From Myxococcota bacterium (GTDB lineage: Bacteria; Myxococcota_A; Bradymonadia; UBA7976; UBA1532), in assembly GCA_963169045.1 (NCBI GenBank), contig CAUJDF010000069.1, positions 124,001 through 188,000 of the forward strand: a stretch of DNA of 64,000 nt, in the 5' to 3' direction. The notes under the pieces were generated by a model, which saw nothing but the letters and a program-made list of their open reading frames with translations, had not been told where the DNA came from and ran no database searches. This document shows positions 28,288-40,094 of this stretch, piece by piece; position 1 is the first letter of the stretch; every line of letters begins with the position of its first letter. The position numbers and the translations under genes were made by a program.

Positions 28288-30501
28288 ATGAGCGGCCTCG
28301 AGGGGCTGAACGACGTTCAGCGGGAAGCGGTCCTCCACGGGACAGGCGCGGTGCTGCTGCTGGCCGGCGCCGGCAGCGGCAAGACGCGTGTCGTGACGGA
28401 GCGCATCGCCCGTCTGTTGCGCGACGGCGAGCCCCCCGAGTCCATCGTCGCCGTGACCTTCACCAACCGGGCTGCCCGCGAGATGCGCGAGCGTGTGGCG
28501 CAGGCGACCGGCGGCAAGATGGATCCGCGGCTGACGATCTCCACGTTCCACGCGCTCGGCGCGCGCCTCCTGCGCGTGCACGCGCCGGCGCTCGGCCGCA
28601 CCCGCGCCTTCACCATCTACGACGACAAGGACCAGGTGGAGGTCATCCAGCGGGCGCTCGCCGAGGTGGGCGCCGGGGAGGGCGGGCAGGTCGCGCGCAA
28701 GGTGCGGGAGGCCATCGACCGCGCCAAGAACGCCGGCGCCGCCGTCGACGCCGCCGACCTGCCGCTCGAGGTGGTGCAGGCCGGCGGCGTGCGGGTCGCG
28801 GAGGCCTACGAACGGCTGCTCGAGCGCGCCGACGCCTTCGACTTCGGCGACCTGATCGTGCGGCCGGCGCAGCTCCTCCGGGAGCACCCGGACCTCGCCG
28901 CCGACCTGCAGCGACGGTGGCGCTGGTTCCTCGTCGACGAGTTCCAGGACACGAACCCCGCCCAGTACCAGTGGCTCCGCCTGATGGCGCCGCCCGGCAG
29001 CAACCTCTTCGTGGTCGGCGACGACGACCAGTCGATCTACGGCTGGCGCGGGGCGGATGTGGGCAACATCCTCGATTTTCCGAAGGATTATGGCGGTGCT
29101 CGCGTGGTCCGGCTCGAGCAGAACTACCGCAGCTCGGGCCACATCCTCGCGGCGGCCAACGGCGTCATCGGCCACAACAAGCGCCGGCTCGGCAAGGCGT
29201 TGTGGACGGAGCGCGGCCCCGGACCGCGGATCGAGCTCTTCGAGGCCGCCACGGGGCGCGACGAGGCGCGGTGGGTCGCGGAGCGCGTGAAGACGCTCTG
29301 CCGCGACGACCGCTACCGCCCCGGCGACTTCGCGGTCCTCTTTCGCACGAACAGCCTCACGCTCGACTTCGAGGAGTCGCTGCGCGCGGCCCGCGTTCCG
29401 TACGTGGTGGTGCGCGGGCGCTCGTTCTACGAGCGCGCCGAGGTGCAGGACGCGCTCGCGTGGATCCGCCTCCTGGTGAACCCCTCGGACGACGTCGCCT
29501 TCCGTCGGGCGGTGGGCAGCCCACCCCGCGGCGTCGGCGGCAAGTCGCTCGAGCGACTCGAGGCGGCCGCCGCGACGCTCGGCACCTCGCTGCGCGGCGC
29601 GGTCGGGCGCGCCGTCGAGGCCGGCGAGGTGAAGGGCAGGGCCGCGGCGGGTCTGCGCGAGATGTTGTCGCTGCTCGCCGAACACCGCGAGAGCGAGACG
29701 TCTTCGCGACCGCCGGCGGAGCGCGTGCGCGAGGCGCTCGAGGCCTCCGGCTTCCTGCCCGATCTGCGCGACCGCGGCGCGAGCCGCGATCCCGACGAGC
29801 CGGCGCGCCTCGAGAACGTCGAGCGCCTGCTGCAGGCCATCGAGGAGTACGAGCACGACAGCCCGGCGCCCACGCTCGCCGGCTTCCTCGAGCAGGTGAA
29901 GCTGGTCTCGGACGTCGACGGCCTCGCGCTCGAGCAGGGCGCCGTCTCGCTGATGACGGTTCATGCGGCCAAAGGGCTCGAATTCCCTGTGGTTTTTGTC
30001 GTCGGGCTCGAGGCGGGCATCTTCCCGCACGACCGCTCGTTGCGCACCGGCGGCGACGCGCTCGAAGAGGAGCGCCGCCTCTGTTATGTGGCGCTCACCC
30101 GCGCCCGCGAACGCCTGATGTTGAGCCGCGCCCGCAGCCGGCGCGCCTTCGCGCGCCGCGCCTACGGCTGGGAGGACGCGGCCAACCCGCCGAGCCCATT
30201 CCTCGCCGAGCTGCCGTCCGACGTGCTCGAGAGCCGCGTCGTGCCCGAGGCTACGCTCGTCCGCCGCTCGTTCGCCCCGGCGCGTGTGCGCGCACCCGTC
30301 GACGACGCCCGGCGCGCTCACGACGACGTCGACGACGGCGCCTTCCGCTACCGCCCCGGCATGAGCGTGTGGCACGCCCAGTTCGGCGCCGGCCGCGTCG
30401 TCTCGGTGAGCGGCGGCGCCGATCCGCGTCTGACGATCGCGTTCCCCGACGTGGGCGAGAAGACCATCGTCGCCCGCTTCGTCTCCCCCTACGACGCGTA
30501 G
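28288..30501 (+). CDS. UvrD/PcrA/Rep superfamily 1 DNA helicase
   Basis: 3'-5' helicase of 737 aa with all SF1A motifs: Walker A LLLAGAGSGKTRV, Ia VTFTNRAAREM, II DEFQDTN, III GDDDQSIYGWRGA, IV LEQNYRS, V TVHAAKGLEFPVVFV and VI VALTRARERL. The last 50 residues (VWHAQFGAGRVVSVSGG...LTIAFPDVGEK) form the Tudor-like domain found at the C-terminus of PcrA and UvrD, which binds RNA polymerase. Roles in repair and in clearing replication-transcription conflicts are likely. Co-directional with glmS (1-bp gap), so probably one transcript. Confidence 0.93.
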   Translation: MSGLEGLNDVQREAVLHGTGAVLLLAGAGSGKTRVVTERIARLLRDGEPPESIVAVTFTNRAAREMRERVAQATGGKMDPRLTISTFHALGARLLRVHAPALGRTRAFTIYDDKDQVEVIQRALAEVGAGEGGQVARKVREAIDRAKNAGAAVDAADLPLEVVQAGGVRVAEAYERLLERADAFDFGDLIVRPAQLLREHPDLAADLQRRWRWFLVDEFQDTNPAQYQWLRLMAPPGSNLFVVGDDDQSIYGWRGADVGNILDFPKDYGGARVVRLEQNYRSSGHILAAANGVIGHNKRRLGKALWTERGPGPRIELFEAATGRDEARWVAERVKTLCRDDRYRPGDFAVLFRTNSLTLDFEESLRAARVPYVVVRGRSFYERAEVQDALAWIRLLVNPSDDVAFRRAVGSPPRGVGGKSLERLEAAAATLGTSLRGAVGRAVEAGEVKGRAAAGLREMLSLLAEHRESETSSRPPAERVREALEASGFLPDLRDRGASRDPDEPARLENVERLLQAIEEYEHDSPAPTLAGFLEQVKLVSDVDGLALEQGAVSLMTVHAAKGLEFPVVFVVGLEAGIFPHDRSLRTGGDALEEERRLCYVALTRARERLMLSRARSRRAFARRAYGWEDAANPPSPFLAELPSDVLESRVVPEATLVRRSFAPARVRAPVDDARRAHDDVDDGAFRYRPGMSVWHAQFGAGRVVSVSGGADPRLTIAFPDVGEKTIVARFVSPYDA

Positions 30502-30565
30502 CCTCGTCGCGCGCCGCCGGAACTGGCGAACACGGTCGCCCTGTGGCAGTTTCGACGGTCGAGTC

Positions 30566-31633
30566 ATGCAGCTCGCCTGTCGCCATTGCGGGGTCACCAA
30601 CGAGATCGGGCCGTTCGAGGTCGACGCCGCGTGCCGCGCGTGCCGTCGGCCGCTGTTCGACGAGGCTTCGGGCGCGCCTCCCGGCCGCCCGGCCGAGGGT
30701 GACCTCTTCGACCTCAGCGAGCTCGCCGGTTCCGCCGATGGCCTCGGCGGCACCCAGCCGACGCCACTGGGCGACATGCCGCGCGCCGCCGACGCCGGGT
30801 ACGACCTGTCGGCCCTCCTCGATCCCGTGGGCCCGTCTGCGGTCCCCGGCGGCAGCGTCGACGACGGCCCGGGGTTCGCCTTCGACGACGGGCTCGCCGG
30901 GGCGGTGCGGGCTGACGAGGCGGGCGGCTGGCGCGTCAAGAGCGAGCGCGGGCTGGTCTACGAGCTCATGACGCTCGACGCGGTGGTGGCCTGGCTCGAG
31001 GGCAAGGACGACGTCGAGGGTGTCCGCGTGGCGCGCGGCGCCGGGGCGTTCCTGCCCGTGCGCGACGTCCCCGAGCTGTCGAAGCGGCTCGGCCTCTCCG
31101 CCGCCGGCGCCGTCGGTCCGCGCCCCGACGAGGCGCCGCTCCAGCTCGACACCGATCCGCGCCCCAAGCGGCAGGGCACCGCCTCCGCGAAGGCGGGCAC
31201 GGCGCCGGCGCGCACGCCGGCTCGGAGCCGGGAGGTGGCCGCGCCGCGGGCGGGCGCCCGGCCGGCGCGGGTCGAGCAGCGCCCGAGCCTGGGCCTGGGG
31301 TTCGTTCTCTGGTTGTTGCTCGGCGGCGGGCTCCTGGCGGGCGGGGGCGTGGCCGTGGGCTTGAAGACGGGTTTCATGAGCCTTCCGCCAGAGCCGGCGA
31401 AGGAGGCGGCGCCGCACACGCCGGACGAGCAGGTGCGGGCGGCGATCGCCGCCCTCGAAGCGGGCCAGAACACGGGCGCGGCCCAGTTGCTCCGCCAGGC
31501 GGCCGAGGCCGAGGGGGCTCACCCCAGCGTCTTCCGGCACCTCGCGGTGGCCCTGCACCGGACCGGCAGCGATGACGAGGCACGCGAGGCGCTGGCGGAG
31601 TATCGTCGGCGCATGGCGCGGATGGGCAGGTAG
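30566..31633 (+). CDS. zinc-ribbon/GYF-like/TM/TPR protein (short)
   Basis: Protein of 355 aa. Four Cys (5, 8, 23, 26) form an N-terminal zinc ribbon. After an acidic linker, residues 115-175 (GGWRVKSERGLVYELMTLDAVVAWLEGK) look like the GYF-type domain seen in the next gene. Then come a basic Ala/Pro linker, one membrane segment (GFVLWLLLGGGLLAGGGVAVGL) and a C-terminal TPR-like helical pair (AAIAALEAGQ...SVFRHLAVALHRTGSDDEAREAL). Domain order predicts a cytoplasmic zinc/GYF part and a periplasmic TPR part. It shares its layout with its neighbour 3 bp downstream and is likely a paralogue. Function unknown. Confidence 0.75.
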   Translation: MQLACRHCGVTNEIGPFEVDAACRACRRPLFDEASGAPPGRPAEGDLFDLSELAGSADGLGGTQPTPLGDMPRAADAGYDLSALLDPVGPSAVPGGSVDDGPGFAFDDGLAGAVRADEAGGWRVKSERGLVYELMTLDAVVAWLEGKDDVEGVRVARGAGAFLPVRDVPELSKRLGLSAAGAVGPRPDEAPLQLDTDPRPKRQGTASAKAGTAPARTPARSREVAAPRAGARPARVEQRPSLGLGFVLWLLLGGGLLAGGGVAVGLKTGFMSLPPEPAKEAAPHTPDEQVRAAIAALEAGQNTGAAQLLRQAAEAEGAHPSVFRHLAVALHRTGSDDEAREALAEYRRRMARMGR

Positions 31634-31636
31634 CGC

Positions 31637-33817
31637 ATGGACGTCAAGTGCGAGCGGTGCGGCACGGAGTACGAATTCGACGACGCGCGCGTCACCGAAG
31701 CCGGCGTCAACGTGAAGTGCACGCATTGCGGCCACCTCTTCAAAGTGGCCCGGCGCAGCGCCAGCGACGCGCCCGACACCGTCCAGATGCCGCTCGACGT
31801 GGCCGACGAGCCGGGCGGCTCGATGCCGAGCACGCGCGGCGGCCAGTGGATGATTCGCCGCGCTGACGGCGAAGTGCTTCACTTCAAAGACCTTTCGACG
31901 CTCCAGAAGTGGATCATCGAGCGCAAGGTCTCCCGCGACGACCAGATCTCCAAGACGGGGCAGAGCTGGAAGCCGCTGGGCTCCATCGTCGAGCTGTCGA
32001 GCTTCTTCCTGGTGGTCGACGGGGCCGAGCCGATGGTCGCGCCCACGCCGCAGCCGACGCCGGGGGCGGCGCGTCGCACGGGGCCCGTCCGTTCGAGTCC
32101 GATCCCCGCCGCGCCGCCACCGCCGCCGCGCGGCCGCGACGACCTGCTCGACACGGGCGAGTTCCGCCTCGAGGGACCGACGTCGGTCTCGCAGCCGCTG
32201 CCCATGCGCACGCCGCCGCCGGCGGCGGCCTCGATGCCGTCCACGCCCGCCCCGATGGGCGCAGGCAGTCCCCGCGCCTCCTGGCAGGGCCGGATGGGCG
32301 TCCCGCCGCCGCCGCCGACGCCCATGCCCGAGCCGCAGGCGCCGATGTACCCGCGTGGCGCGACGCCGGCGCCGCTGCCACCTCAGATGACGCCGTTCGG
32401 CATCGACATCGGCGGGCCTCCGCCGGCGCCGCAGCGCTCCGGGAACACGGCGCGCGGCTTCGTGTTCGGTGTGCTGGCCACCGGCGCGCTGCTCTTCGTC
32501 GCGTACTTCGTCTTCGATCTCATGGCGCGCTCCCGCACCACGGCGTCGTCGCCCGCACGCGAGACGGCGGCGAACCGGACGACGCAGCCGTCGGCCCGTC
32601 CGTCGCCGAGCGCCTCGCTCGTGGTGAAGCTCGATCGCGCCGACGTCGAGTACGCGCGCGACACCGACGCGGGCTTCGAGCGGGCCGACGCCGAGTACGT
32701 CTCTGCCCTCGACGCGCTCGGCGAGCCGCCCTCCGACGCGGTGCTCGCGGCGCGGGCCCTGCTTGGCCGCGCCCGCGTGGCCGTCGCCCGCGCCGACTAC
32801 CTGCGGACGGAGGCGCGGGAGGTGCCGCCCCAGCGGCAGCAGGCCCCGGTCGACGGTCGCGACGCCGCGGCGCAGCTCGTCCGCGCCGAGCAGTTCCTCG
32901 CGTCGGCCCGGGAGCTGGCGCCGACGAACGTCGACGTCGACCTCGTCTTCGCCGACTACTTCCGCGTCATGGGTGAACGGGCCTCGGCCATGCGCTACGT
33001 CGCGAAGCTGCAGCCCGATGCCGAGGGCCGGCCCGAGCTGGCGCTGCTCCGCGCGGCGCTGCCGCTCGAGGAGCCGAGCGCCGACGCCGCCGACGCCGCG
33101 CGCCGCCTCGGCGAGCTGGCCGCCGACGCCGTCGATCTGCCACGCGCGCGTTATCTGCGGGCGGTCGCGCTCCGTCGGGCCGGCAAGAGCGAGGAGGCCG
33201 CTTCGCTCCTCGTCGAGCTGGTGGCGTCGGTGCCCGATCACGGCCCGGGCAAGCGGCTGCTCACCGAGATCTCCGGCAAAATGTCGCCCTCGCCCGCCTC
33301 CCAGGACGCGGTGAAGGTGGCGAGCGCCGAGGCGGTCGCCGTCCCCGTCGTCGAGGCGCGACCGGCCGAGCCCCCGCGTCGCGAGGAGCCTCGACCGCGC
33401 GTGGAGGCCCGTCCGCCCGAGCCCGAGCGGCCCGCCCCCCCCGCGCGTCCCCAGCCCGGTCAGGACTATGACGCCCTGATGATGCAGGGCTACCGCCTGC
33501 TCGAGTCCGGCCGCAGCCGCGACGCCCGCGCCTTCTTCGAAGAGGCTGCCACCCGCAAGGACCGCAGCCCGGAGCCGTACGCGAACATCGGCTGGTGCTT
33601 CATGGACCAGCGCGAGTACACCACGGCGGTCAGCTTCTTCCGGCGCTCGCTCGAGCGCAGCCCACGCTACGCCGACGCCCTGTACGGCCTCGCCGAGGCC
33701 CACGAGCGCGCGGGCCAGACGACGCAGGCCGTCGAGGCCTACCGTCACTACCTCGAGGTCCACCCCAACGGCCGCAAGGCCGAGATGGCCCAGCGCAAGA
33801 TCGACCGGTTGCGGTAG
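31637..33817 (+). CDS. zinc-ribbon/GYF/TM/TPR protein (long), GltJ-like cytoplasmic half
   Basis: Protein of 726 aa. MJ0042-type zinc ribbon with Cys5, Cys8, Cys28, Cys31; a GYF_2-like domain (about 73-132, QWMIRRADGEVLHF...SRDDQISKTGQSWKPLGS); a long Pro-rich stretch; one membrane segment (GFVFGVLATGALLFVAYFVF, about 275-295); then a mostly helical periplasmic part with Ala/Glu-rich and Pro-rich linkers ending in three TPRs (MLLESGRSRDARAFFEEA-like, YANIGWCFMDQREYTTA, YADALYGLAEAHERAGQ). Zinc ribbon plus GYF before one TM is the arrangement of the cytoplasmic part of Myxococcus GltJ (AgmX), which binds the polarity GTPase MglA, but the TonB-type C-terminus of GltJ is replaced by TPRs. A regulatory envelope protein is a reasonable guess. 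Confidence 0.78.
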   Translation: MDVKCERCGTEYEFDDARVTEAGVNVKCTHCGHLFKVARRSASDAPDTVQMPLDVADEPGGSMPSTRGGQWMIRRADGEVLHFKDLSTLQKWIIERKVSRDDQISKTGQSWKPLGSIVELSSFFLVVDGAEPMVAPTPQPTPGAARRTGPVRSSPIPAAPPPPPRGRDDLLDTGEFRLEGPTSVSQPLPMRTPPPAAASMPSTPAPMGAGSPRASWQGRMGVPPPPPTPMPEPQAPMYPRGATPAPLPPQMTPFGIDIGGPPPAPQRSGNTARGFVFGVLATGALLFVAYFVFDLMARSRTTASSPARETAANRTTQPSARPSPSASLVVKLDRADVEYARDTDAGFERADAEYVSALDALGEPPSDAVLAARALLGRARVAVARADYLRTEAREVPPQRQQAPVDGRDAAAQLVRAEQFLASARELAPTNVDVDLVFADYFRVMGERASAMRYVAKLQPDAEGRPELALLRAALPLEEPSADAADAARRLGELAADAVDLPRARYLRAVALRRAGKSEEAASLLVELVASVPDHGPGKRLLTEISGKMSPSPASQDAVKVASAEAVAVPVVEARPAEPPRREEPRPRVEARPPEPERPAPPARPQPGQDYDALMMQGYRLLESGRSRDARAFFEEAATRKDRSPEPYANIGWCFMDQREYTTAVSFFRRSLERSPRYADALYGLAEAHERAGQTTQAVEAYRHYLEVHPNGRKAEMAQRKIDRLR

Positions 33818-33837
33818 CGAGGGGCCGGGTATATAGA
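33809..33837 (+). promoter_or_regulatory. candidate gatCAB promoter
   Basis: TTGCGG, 17-bp spacer, TATAGA, overlapping the end of the TPR gene; a TATATA reading of the -10 with 15-bp spacing also fits. Weak -35. Confidence 0.3.
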
Positions 33838-33862
33838 CCTCGGTCACCCTGGCGACCGAGGT
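33837..33862. repeat. 9-bp inverted repeat at the gatC start
   Basis: ACCTCGGTC and GACCGAGGT are perfect inverted arms around 8 nt. The right arm covers the GAGG that serves as gatC ribosome site and one of two GTG start codons. It could be an operator or, if transcription starts early enough, a hairpin hiding the start. Confidence 0.4.
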
Positions 33863-33866
33863 GCAC

Positions 33867-34163
33867 GTGGCCGCACGCAACGACTTCACCGATCCCGAGC
33901 GGGTGGCTCACGTCGCGAAGCTGGCCCGCCTCGCCCTGACGCCCGAGGAGCAGGCCGTCCTCGGGAGGCAGCTCGCCGACATCCTGCGCGCCGTCGACGA
34001 GCTGGCGGAGGTCGACACCTCCGGCGTCGAGCCCACCGCATTCGCCGGCCCCGAGGGCACCTTCCGCGCGCCTGGTCAGCGTGTCGCGATCACGAACGCC
34101 GAGCGCCTGGCGAACGCCCCCGAAGCGACCGCCGGGGCCTTCCGCGTGCCAAGAGTCCTGTGA
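33867..34163 (+). CDS. gatC: GatC, Asp/Glu-tRNA amidotransferase subunit C
   Basis: Protein of 98 aa (family about 95). [14 protein letters not shown] and the acidic-hydrophobic pattern [24 protein letters not shown] are the GatC signature. It stabilises GatA on GatB. The GTG at 33867 is preferred to the GTG at 33861 since GAGG lies 5 nt upstream. First gene of gatCAB. Confidence 0.93.
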   Translation: MAARNDFTDPERVAHVAKLARLALTPEEQAVLGRQLADILRAVDELAEVDTSGVEPTAFAGPEGTFRAPGQRVAITNAERLANAPEATAGAFRVPRVL

Positions 34164-34194
34164 CCCCGCCGATGTTTGTGCTGGAGGGCGAGCG

Positions 34195-35670
34195 ATGATC
34201 CCCGCCGCGGACTGGACCCTGTGCGCCCTGGCCGACCGGCTCGCGACGGGCGAGGTGAGCGCCGTCGAAGTGACGCGCGCCTACCTCGATCGCATCGAGG
34301 CCCTCGATGCCGCCGTCGGCGCGTACCTCACCGTCGACGCGGCGGGCGCGCTCGCCCAGGCGGAGACCGCCGACCGCCACCGGGGCGAGGGCCCGCTCGC
34401 CGGCGTCCCCATCGCGCTGAAGGACATCTTCCTCACGCGAGGCCTGCGCACCACCTGCGCGAGCCGAATCCTCGAGGACTTCGTGCCGCCCTACGACGGC
34501 ACCGTCGTGCGCCGCCTCCGGGAAGCCGGCGCGGTGATCCTCGGGAAGCTCAACATGGACGAGTTCGCGATGGGCTCGTCCACCGAGAACAGCGCCTTCC
34601 GCCGCACGGGCAACCCGTGGGCGCTGGATCGCACGCCCGGCGGCAGCAGCGGCGGCAGCTCGGCGGCGGTCGCGGCCCGCCTCTGCGCCGGCTCGCTCGG
34701 GACGGACACCGGCGGCAGCATCCGCCAGCCTGCGGCGCTCTGCGGCATCGTCGGCCTCAAGCCGACCTACGGCCGTGTGTCGCGCTTCGGCGTCGTCGCC
34801 TTCGCCAGCAGCCTCGACCAGGTGGGCCCGATGGGTCGAACCGTCCGCGACGTCGGGCGCCTGCTCGAGGTCGTCGCCGGCCACGATCCGTACGACGCGA
34901 CCAGCGCCGCGGTCCCGGTGCCGGGCGGCCTCGGCGAGCTGCCGCAGGGGGCCGACCTGCGCGGCGTGCGCCTCGGCGTGCCCCGCGAGTACTTCCCCGA
35001 GACCGGCCTGCAGCCGGCGGTCGAGCGCGCCGTCCGTGCCGCCATCGAACAGTTGCGCGACCTCGGCGCCGAGATCGTCGACGTCTCGCTGCCGCACACG
35101 AAGTACGCCGTGGCGACCTACTACCTCGTCGCGCCGGCGGAGGCGTCGAGCAACCTCGCGCGCTACGACGGCGTGCGATACGGCCTCCGGGTCACCGCCG
35201 ACGACCTCCAGGGCATGTACGCCGAGACGCGCGGCCAGGGCTTCGGCGCCGAGGTGAAGCGCCGCATCCTGCTCGGCACCTTCGCGCTCTCCGCGGGCTA
35301 CTACGACGCCTACTACCGCAAGGCGGGCCAGGTGCGGACGCTCATCCGGCGCGACTTCGACGATGTGTTCGAGCGTGTGGACGCGATCGTGACCCCCACC
35401 TCGCCGACGACGGCCTTCAAGTTGGGCGAACGCCTCGACGACCCCCTCCAGATGTACCTGGCGGACATCTTCACATTGTCCTGCAATCTCGCGGGGTTGC
35501 CCGGGCTGTCGGTGCCTTGTGGCTTCGACGAGGCGGACCTGCCCATCGGCCTGCAGCTCCTCGGCCGGCCCTTCGACGAGGCGGGCCTGCTGCGCATCGG
35601 CGCCGCCTACGAGGACGCCACCCCGTGGAAGGCCCGGCTGCCCGGGGATCCTCCGGAGGTCCGTCGATGA
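34195..35670 (+). CDS. gatA: GatA, Asp/Glu-tRNA amidotransferase subunit A
   Basis: Amidase-signature glutaminase of 491 aa that frees ammonia for conversion of Glu-tRNA(Gln)/Asp-tRNA(Asn). The catalytic triad Lys (IALKDIFLT), cis-Ser and Ser nucleophile ([29 protein letters not shown]) are intact. ATG at 34195 with GGAGGG 7 nt upstream. The stop overlaps the gatB start by 4 bp. Presence of gatCAB implies that Gln-tRNA or Asn-tRNA is made indirectly in this organism. Confidence 0.97.
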   Translation: MIPAADWTLCALADRLATGEVSAVEVTRAYLDRIEALDAAVGAYLTVDAAGALAQAETADRHRGEGPLAGVPIALKDIFLTRGLRTTCASRILEDFVPPYDGTVVRRLREAGAVILGKLNMDEFAMGSSTENSAFRRTGNPWALDRTPGGSSGGSSAAVAARLCAGSLGTDTGGSIRQPAALCGIVGLKPTYGRVSRFGVVAFASSLDQVGPMGRTVRDVGRLLEVVAGHDPYDATSAAVPVPGGLGELPQGADLRGVRLGVPREYFPETGLQPAVERAVRAAIEQLRDLGAEIVDVSLPHTKYAVATYYLVAPAEASSNLARYDGVRYGLRVTADDLQGMYAETRGQGFGAEVKRRILLGTFALSAGYYDAYYRKAGQVRTLIRRDFDDVFERVDAIVTPTSPTTAFKLGERLDDPLQMYLADIFTLSCNLAGLPGLSVPCGFDEADLPIGLQLLGRPFDEAGLLRIGAAYEDATPWKARLPGDPPEVRR

Positions 35671-37099
35671 CCACGCGCTACGAGCCGGTGATCGGCCTCG
35701 AGGTCCACTGTCAGCTCCTCACCGACGAGAAGCTCTTTTGTGGCTGCCCCACGCGCTTCGGCGCCGACGTGAACGCCCAGACGTGCCCCATCTGCCTCGG
35801 CATGCCCGGCGTCTTGCCGGTCCTCAATCGTCAGGCGGTCGACTACGCGGTGAAGGCGGGGCTCGCGCTCGGATGCACCGTGAACCGGCGCAGTCACTTC
35901 GCGCGCAAGCACTATTTCTACCCCGATCTACCCAAGGGCTATCAGATCACGCAGTACGAGGTTCCCGTCCTCGAGCACGGGCGCCTCGAGTTCGACGTCG
36001 ACGGCGTCACGATGTCCGCCGGCATCCGCCGCATCCACATGGAAGAGGACGCCGGAAAGTCGCTCCACGCCGACACCGGCAGCACCCTCGTCGATCTCAA
36101 TCGCGCCGGCGTCCCGCTCGTCGAGATCGTCGGCGAGCCGGACCTGCGCTCGGTCGATCAGGCCGTCGCCTACCTGAAGGCGCTGCACGCCATCGTGCGG
36201 TTCCTGGGCATCTGCGACGGGAACATGGAGGAAGGCAGCTTTCGCTGCGACGCCAATGTCTCGGTGCGCCCGGTCGGCCGTGCCGAGCTCGGCACCCGCG
36301 TCGAGATCAAGAACATGAACACGTTCAAGGGGATCCACCGCGCGTTGACCTATGAGGTCGAGCGCCAGATCGCCGTGAACGAGGACGGCGGCACCGTCGT
36401 CCAGGAGACCCGCCTCTGGGACGACGCCGCGGGGCGCACCCGCGCGATGCGCTCCAAGGAAGAGGCCCACGACTACCGCTACTTTCCGGAGCCGGACCTG
36501 CCGCCACTCGACGTGGCCGAAGCGCAGATCGCCGCGATCCGGGCGGAGCTGCCGGAGCTGCCGCGGGCGCGCCGCCAGCGCTTCGAGCGCGACATCGGCC
36601 TCTCCGCCTACGACGCGGGCGTGTTGACGAGCGAGCGCGCGCTGGCCGACTACTTCGAGGCGGCGGTCGCCGTGCATCCCGATCCGAAGCTCATCAGCAA
36701 CTGGTTGACGACAGAGCTCCTCGGGCGCCTGCCCGCCGAACGAATCGGCGTGTCGCCGATCCCGCCGGCGTCGCTTGCGCGGCTCGTGGCGCTCATCGGC
36801 GAGGGCACGATCAGCGGCCGCATCGCGAAGGACGTCTTCGAGGCCATGTTCGCCGGCGAGGGCACGCCCGACGAGATCGTCGCGAAGCGGGGGCTCGTCC
36901 AGGTGAGCGACGCGGCGTCCATCGAGGCCGTCGCCCGCGAGGTCATCACGAAGAACCCGAGCCAGGTCGAGCAGTTCCGCGCCGGCAAAGCTGCGCTCAA
37001 GGGGTACTTCGTGGGGCAGGTCATGAAGGCGATGAGCGGCAAGGCCAATCCGAAGCTCACCAACGAAATCGTCGACCGACTGCTGGCCGGGGAGGGGAC

Positions 37100-37103
<4 letters not shown>
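35667..37103 (+). CDS. gatB: GatB, Asp/Glu-tRNA amidotransferase subunit B
   Basis: Protein of 478 aa. The kinase-like N-terminal domain has [24 protein letters not shown] (zinc Cys partly kept), [27 protein letters not shown] and [10 protein letters not shown]; the C-terminal YqeY/tail domain (about 330-478) binds tRNA and ends in [13 protein letters not shown]. It activates Glu/Asp-tRNA with ATP and transfers ammonia delivered from GatA. The ATG overlaps the gatA stop (ATGA), and its own stop overlaps the mtnA start (GTGA). Confidence 0.97.
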
Positions 37104-38151
<1,048 letters not shown>

Positions 38152-38155
<4 letters not shown>

Positions 38156-38180
38156 CTTGCAATCGATCCAGCGATAGGGT
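38152..38180 (+). promoter_or_regulatory. candidate promoter of rplU-rpmA-obgE
   Basis: TTGACT (overlapping the mtnA stop), 17-bp spacer, TAGGGT. The leader to rplU is about 35 nt and contains CTACCGTC/CCGTAG, a small hairpin. Confidence 0.4.
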
Positions 38181-38222
38181 TCCGGCCCCGTTAGGATCTA
38201 CCGTCTTCCGTAGGGACGAACC

Positions 38223-38534
38223 ATGTACGCGATCATCCAGACCGGCGGAAAGCAGTATCGGGTGGCCGAGGGCCAGTCCCTGCGCGTCGAGAAGCTGCCG
38301 GGCAACGTCGGCGACACCGTGACGCTCGACGAGGTGCTCCTCGTCGGCGGCAATGGCGAGCCTGCCATCGGCACCCCGCGCGTGAACGGCGCCAAAGTCA
38401 CCGCCACCATCACCGCGCAGGACCGCGCCAAGAAGATCATCGTCTTCTGGAAGATCCGGACCAAGGGCTTCCACAAGAAGCAGGGTCACCGTCAGTCCTT
38501 CACCGAGCTGAAGATCACCGGCATCTCGGCCTGA
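38223..38534 (+). CDS. rplU: 50S ribosomal protein L21
   Basis: Protein of 103 aa, identical in length to E. coli L21. MYAIIQTGGKQYRV at the N-terminus and KTKGFHKKQGHRQ-like basic segment (RTKGFHKKQGHRQSFTELKI) near the C-terminus are diagnostic. First gene of the conserved rplU-rpmA-obgE order. Confidence 0.98.
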   Translation: MYAIIQTGGKQYRVAEGQSLRVEKLPGNVGDTVTLDEVLLVGGNGEPAIGTPRVNGAKVTATITAQDRAKKIIVFWKIRTKGFHKKQGHRQSFTELKITGISA

Positions 38535-38573
38535 CGCGCTGCCGCCCGGCGGCATCGTTCGGAGAAACTCGAA

Positions 38574-39957
<1,384 letters not shown>

Positions 39958-40017
39958 GCGGCCAAAAAAGCCTTTCACTTCAACGGGTTCAACTTTCCAT
40001 CAGCGGAATCCGTATGA

Positions 40018-40045
40018 TTGACAGCCCTTTGGCCACTGTGTTACT
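40018..40045 (+). promoter_or_regulatory. candidate promoter of the TPR/FHA-TonB locus
   Basis: Perfect TTGACA at 40018-40023 and a weak GTTACT-type -10 after 16 bp. The leader to the ATG at 40095 is about 45 nt and contains CCTC-gtaa-GAGG. Starts the largest envelope-protein run of the window. Confidence 0.4.
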
Positions 40046-40094
40046 CGCCGGACCTGCCCCTCGTAAGAGGTGGGTCTCCTCTGGAGCAGTTGCC

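Noticed and set aside
30251-33889. Long minus-strand open frame (1212 codons) opposite the zinc-ribbon/TPR genes
   Set aside because: No domain or signal; plus-strand proteins have clear domains and overlapping starts.
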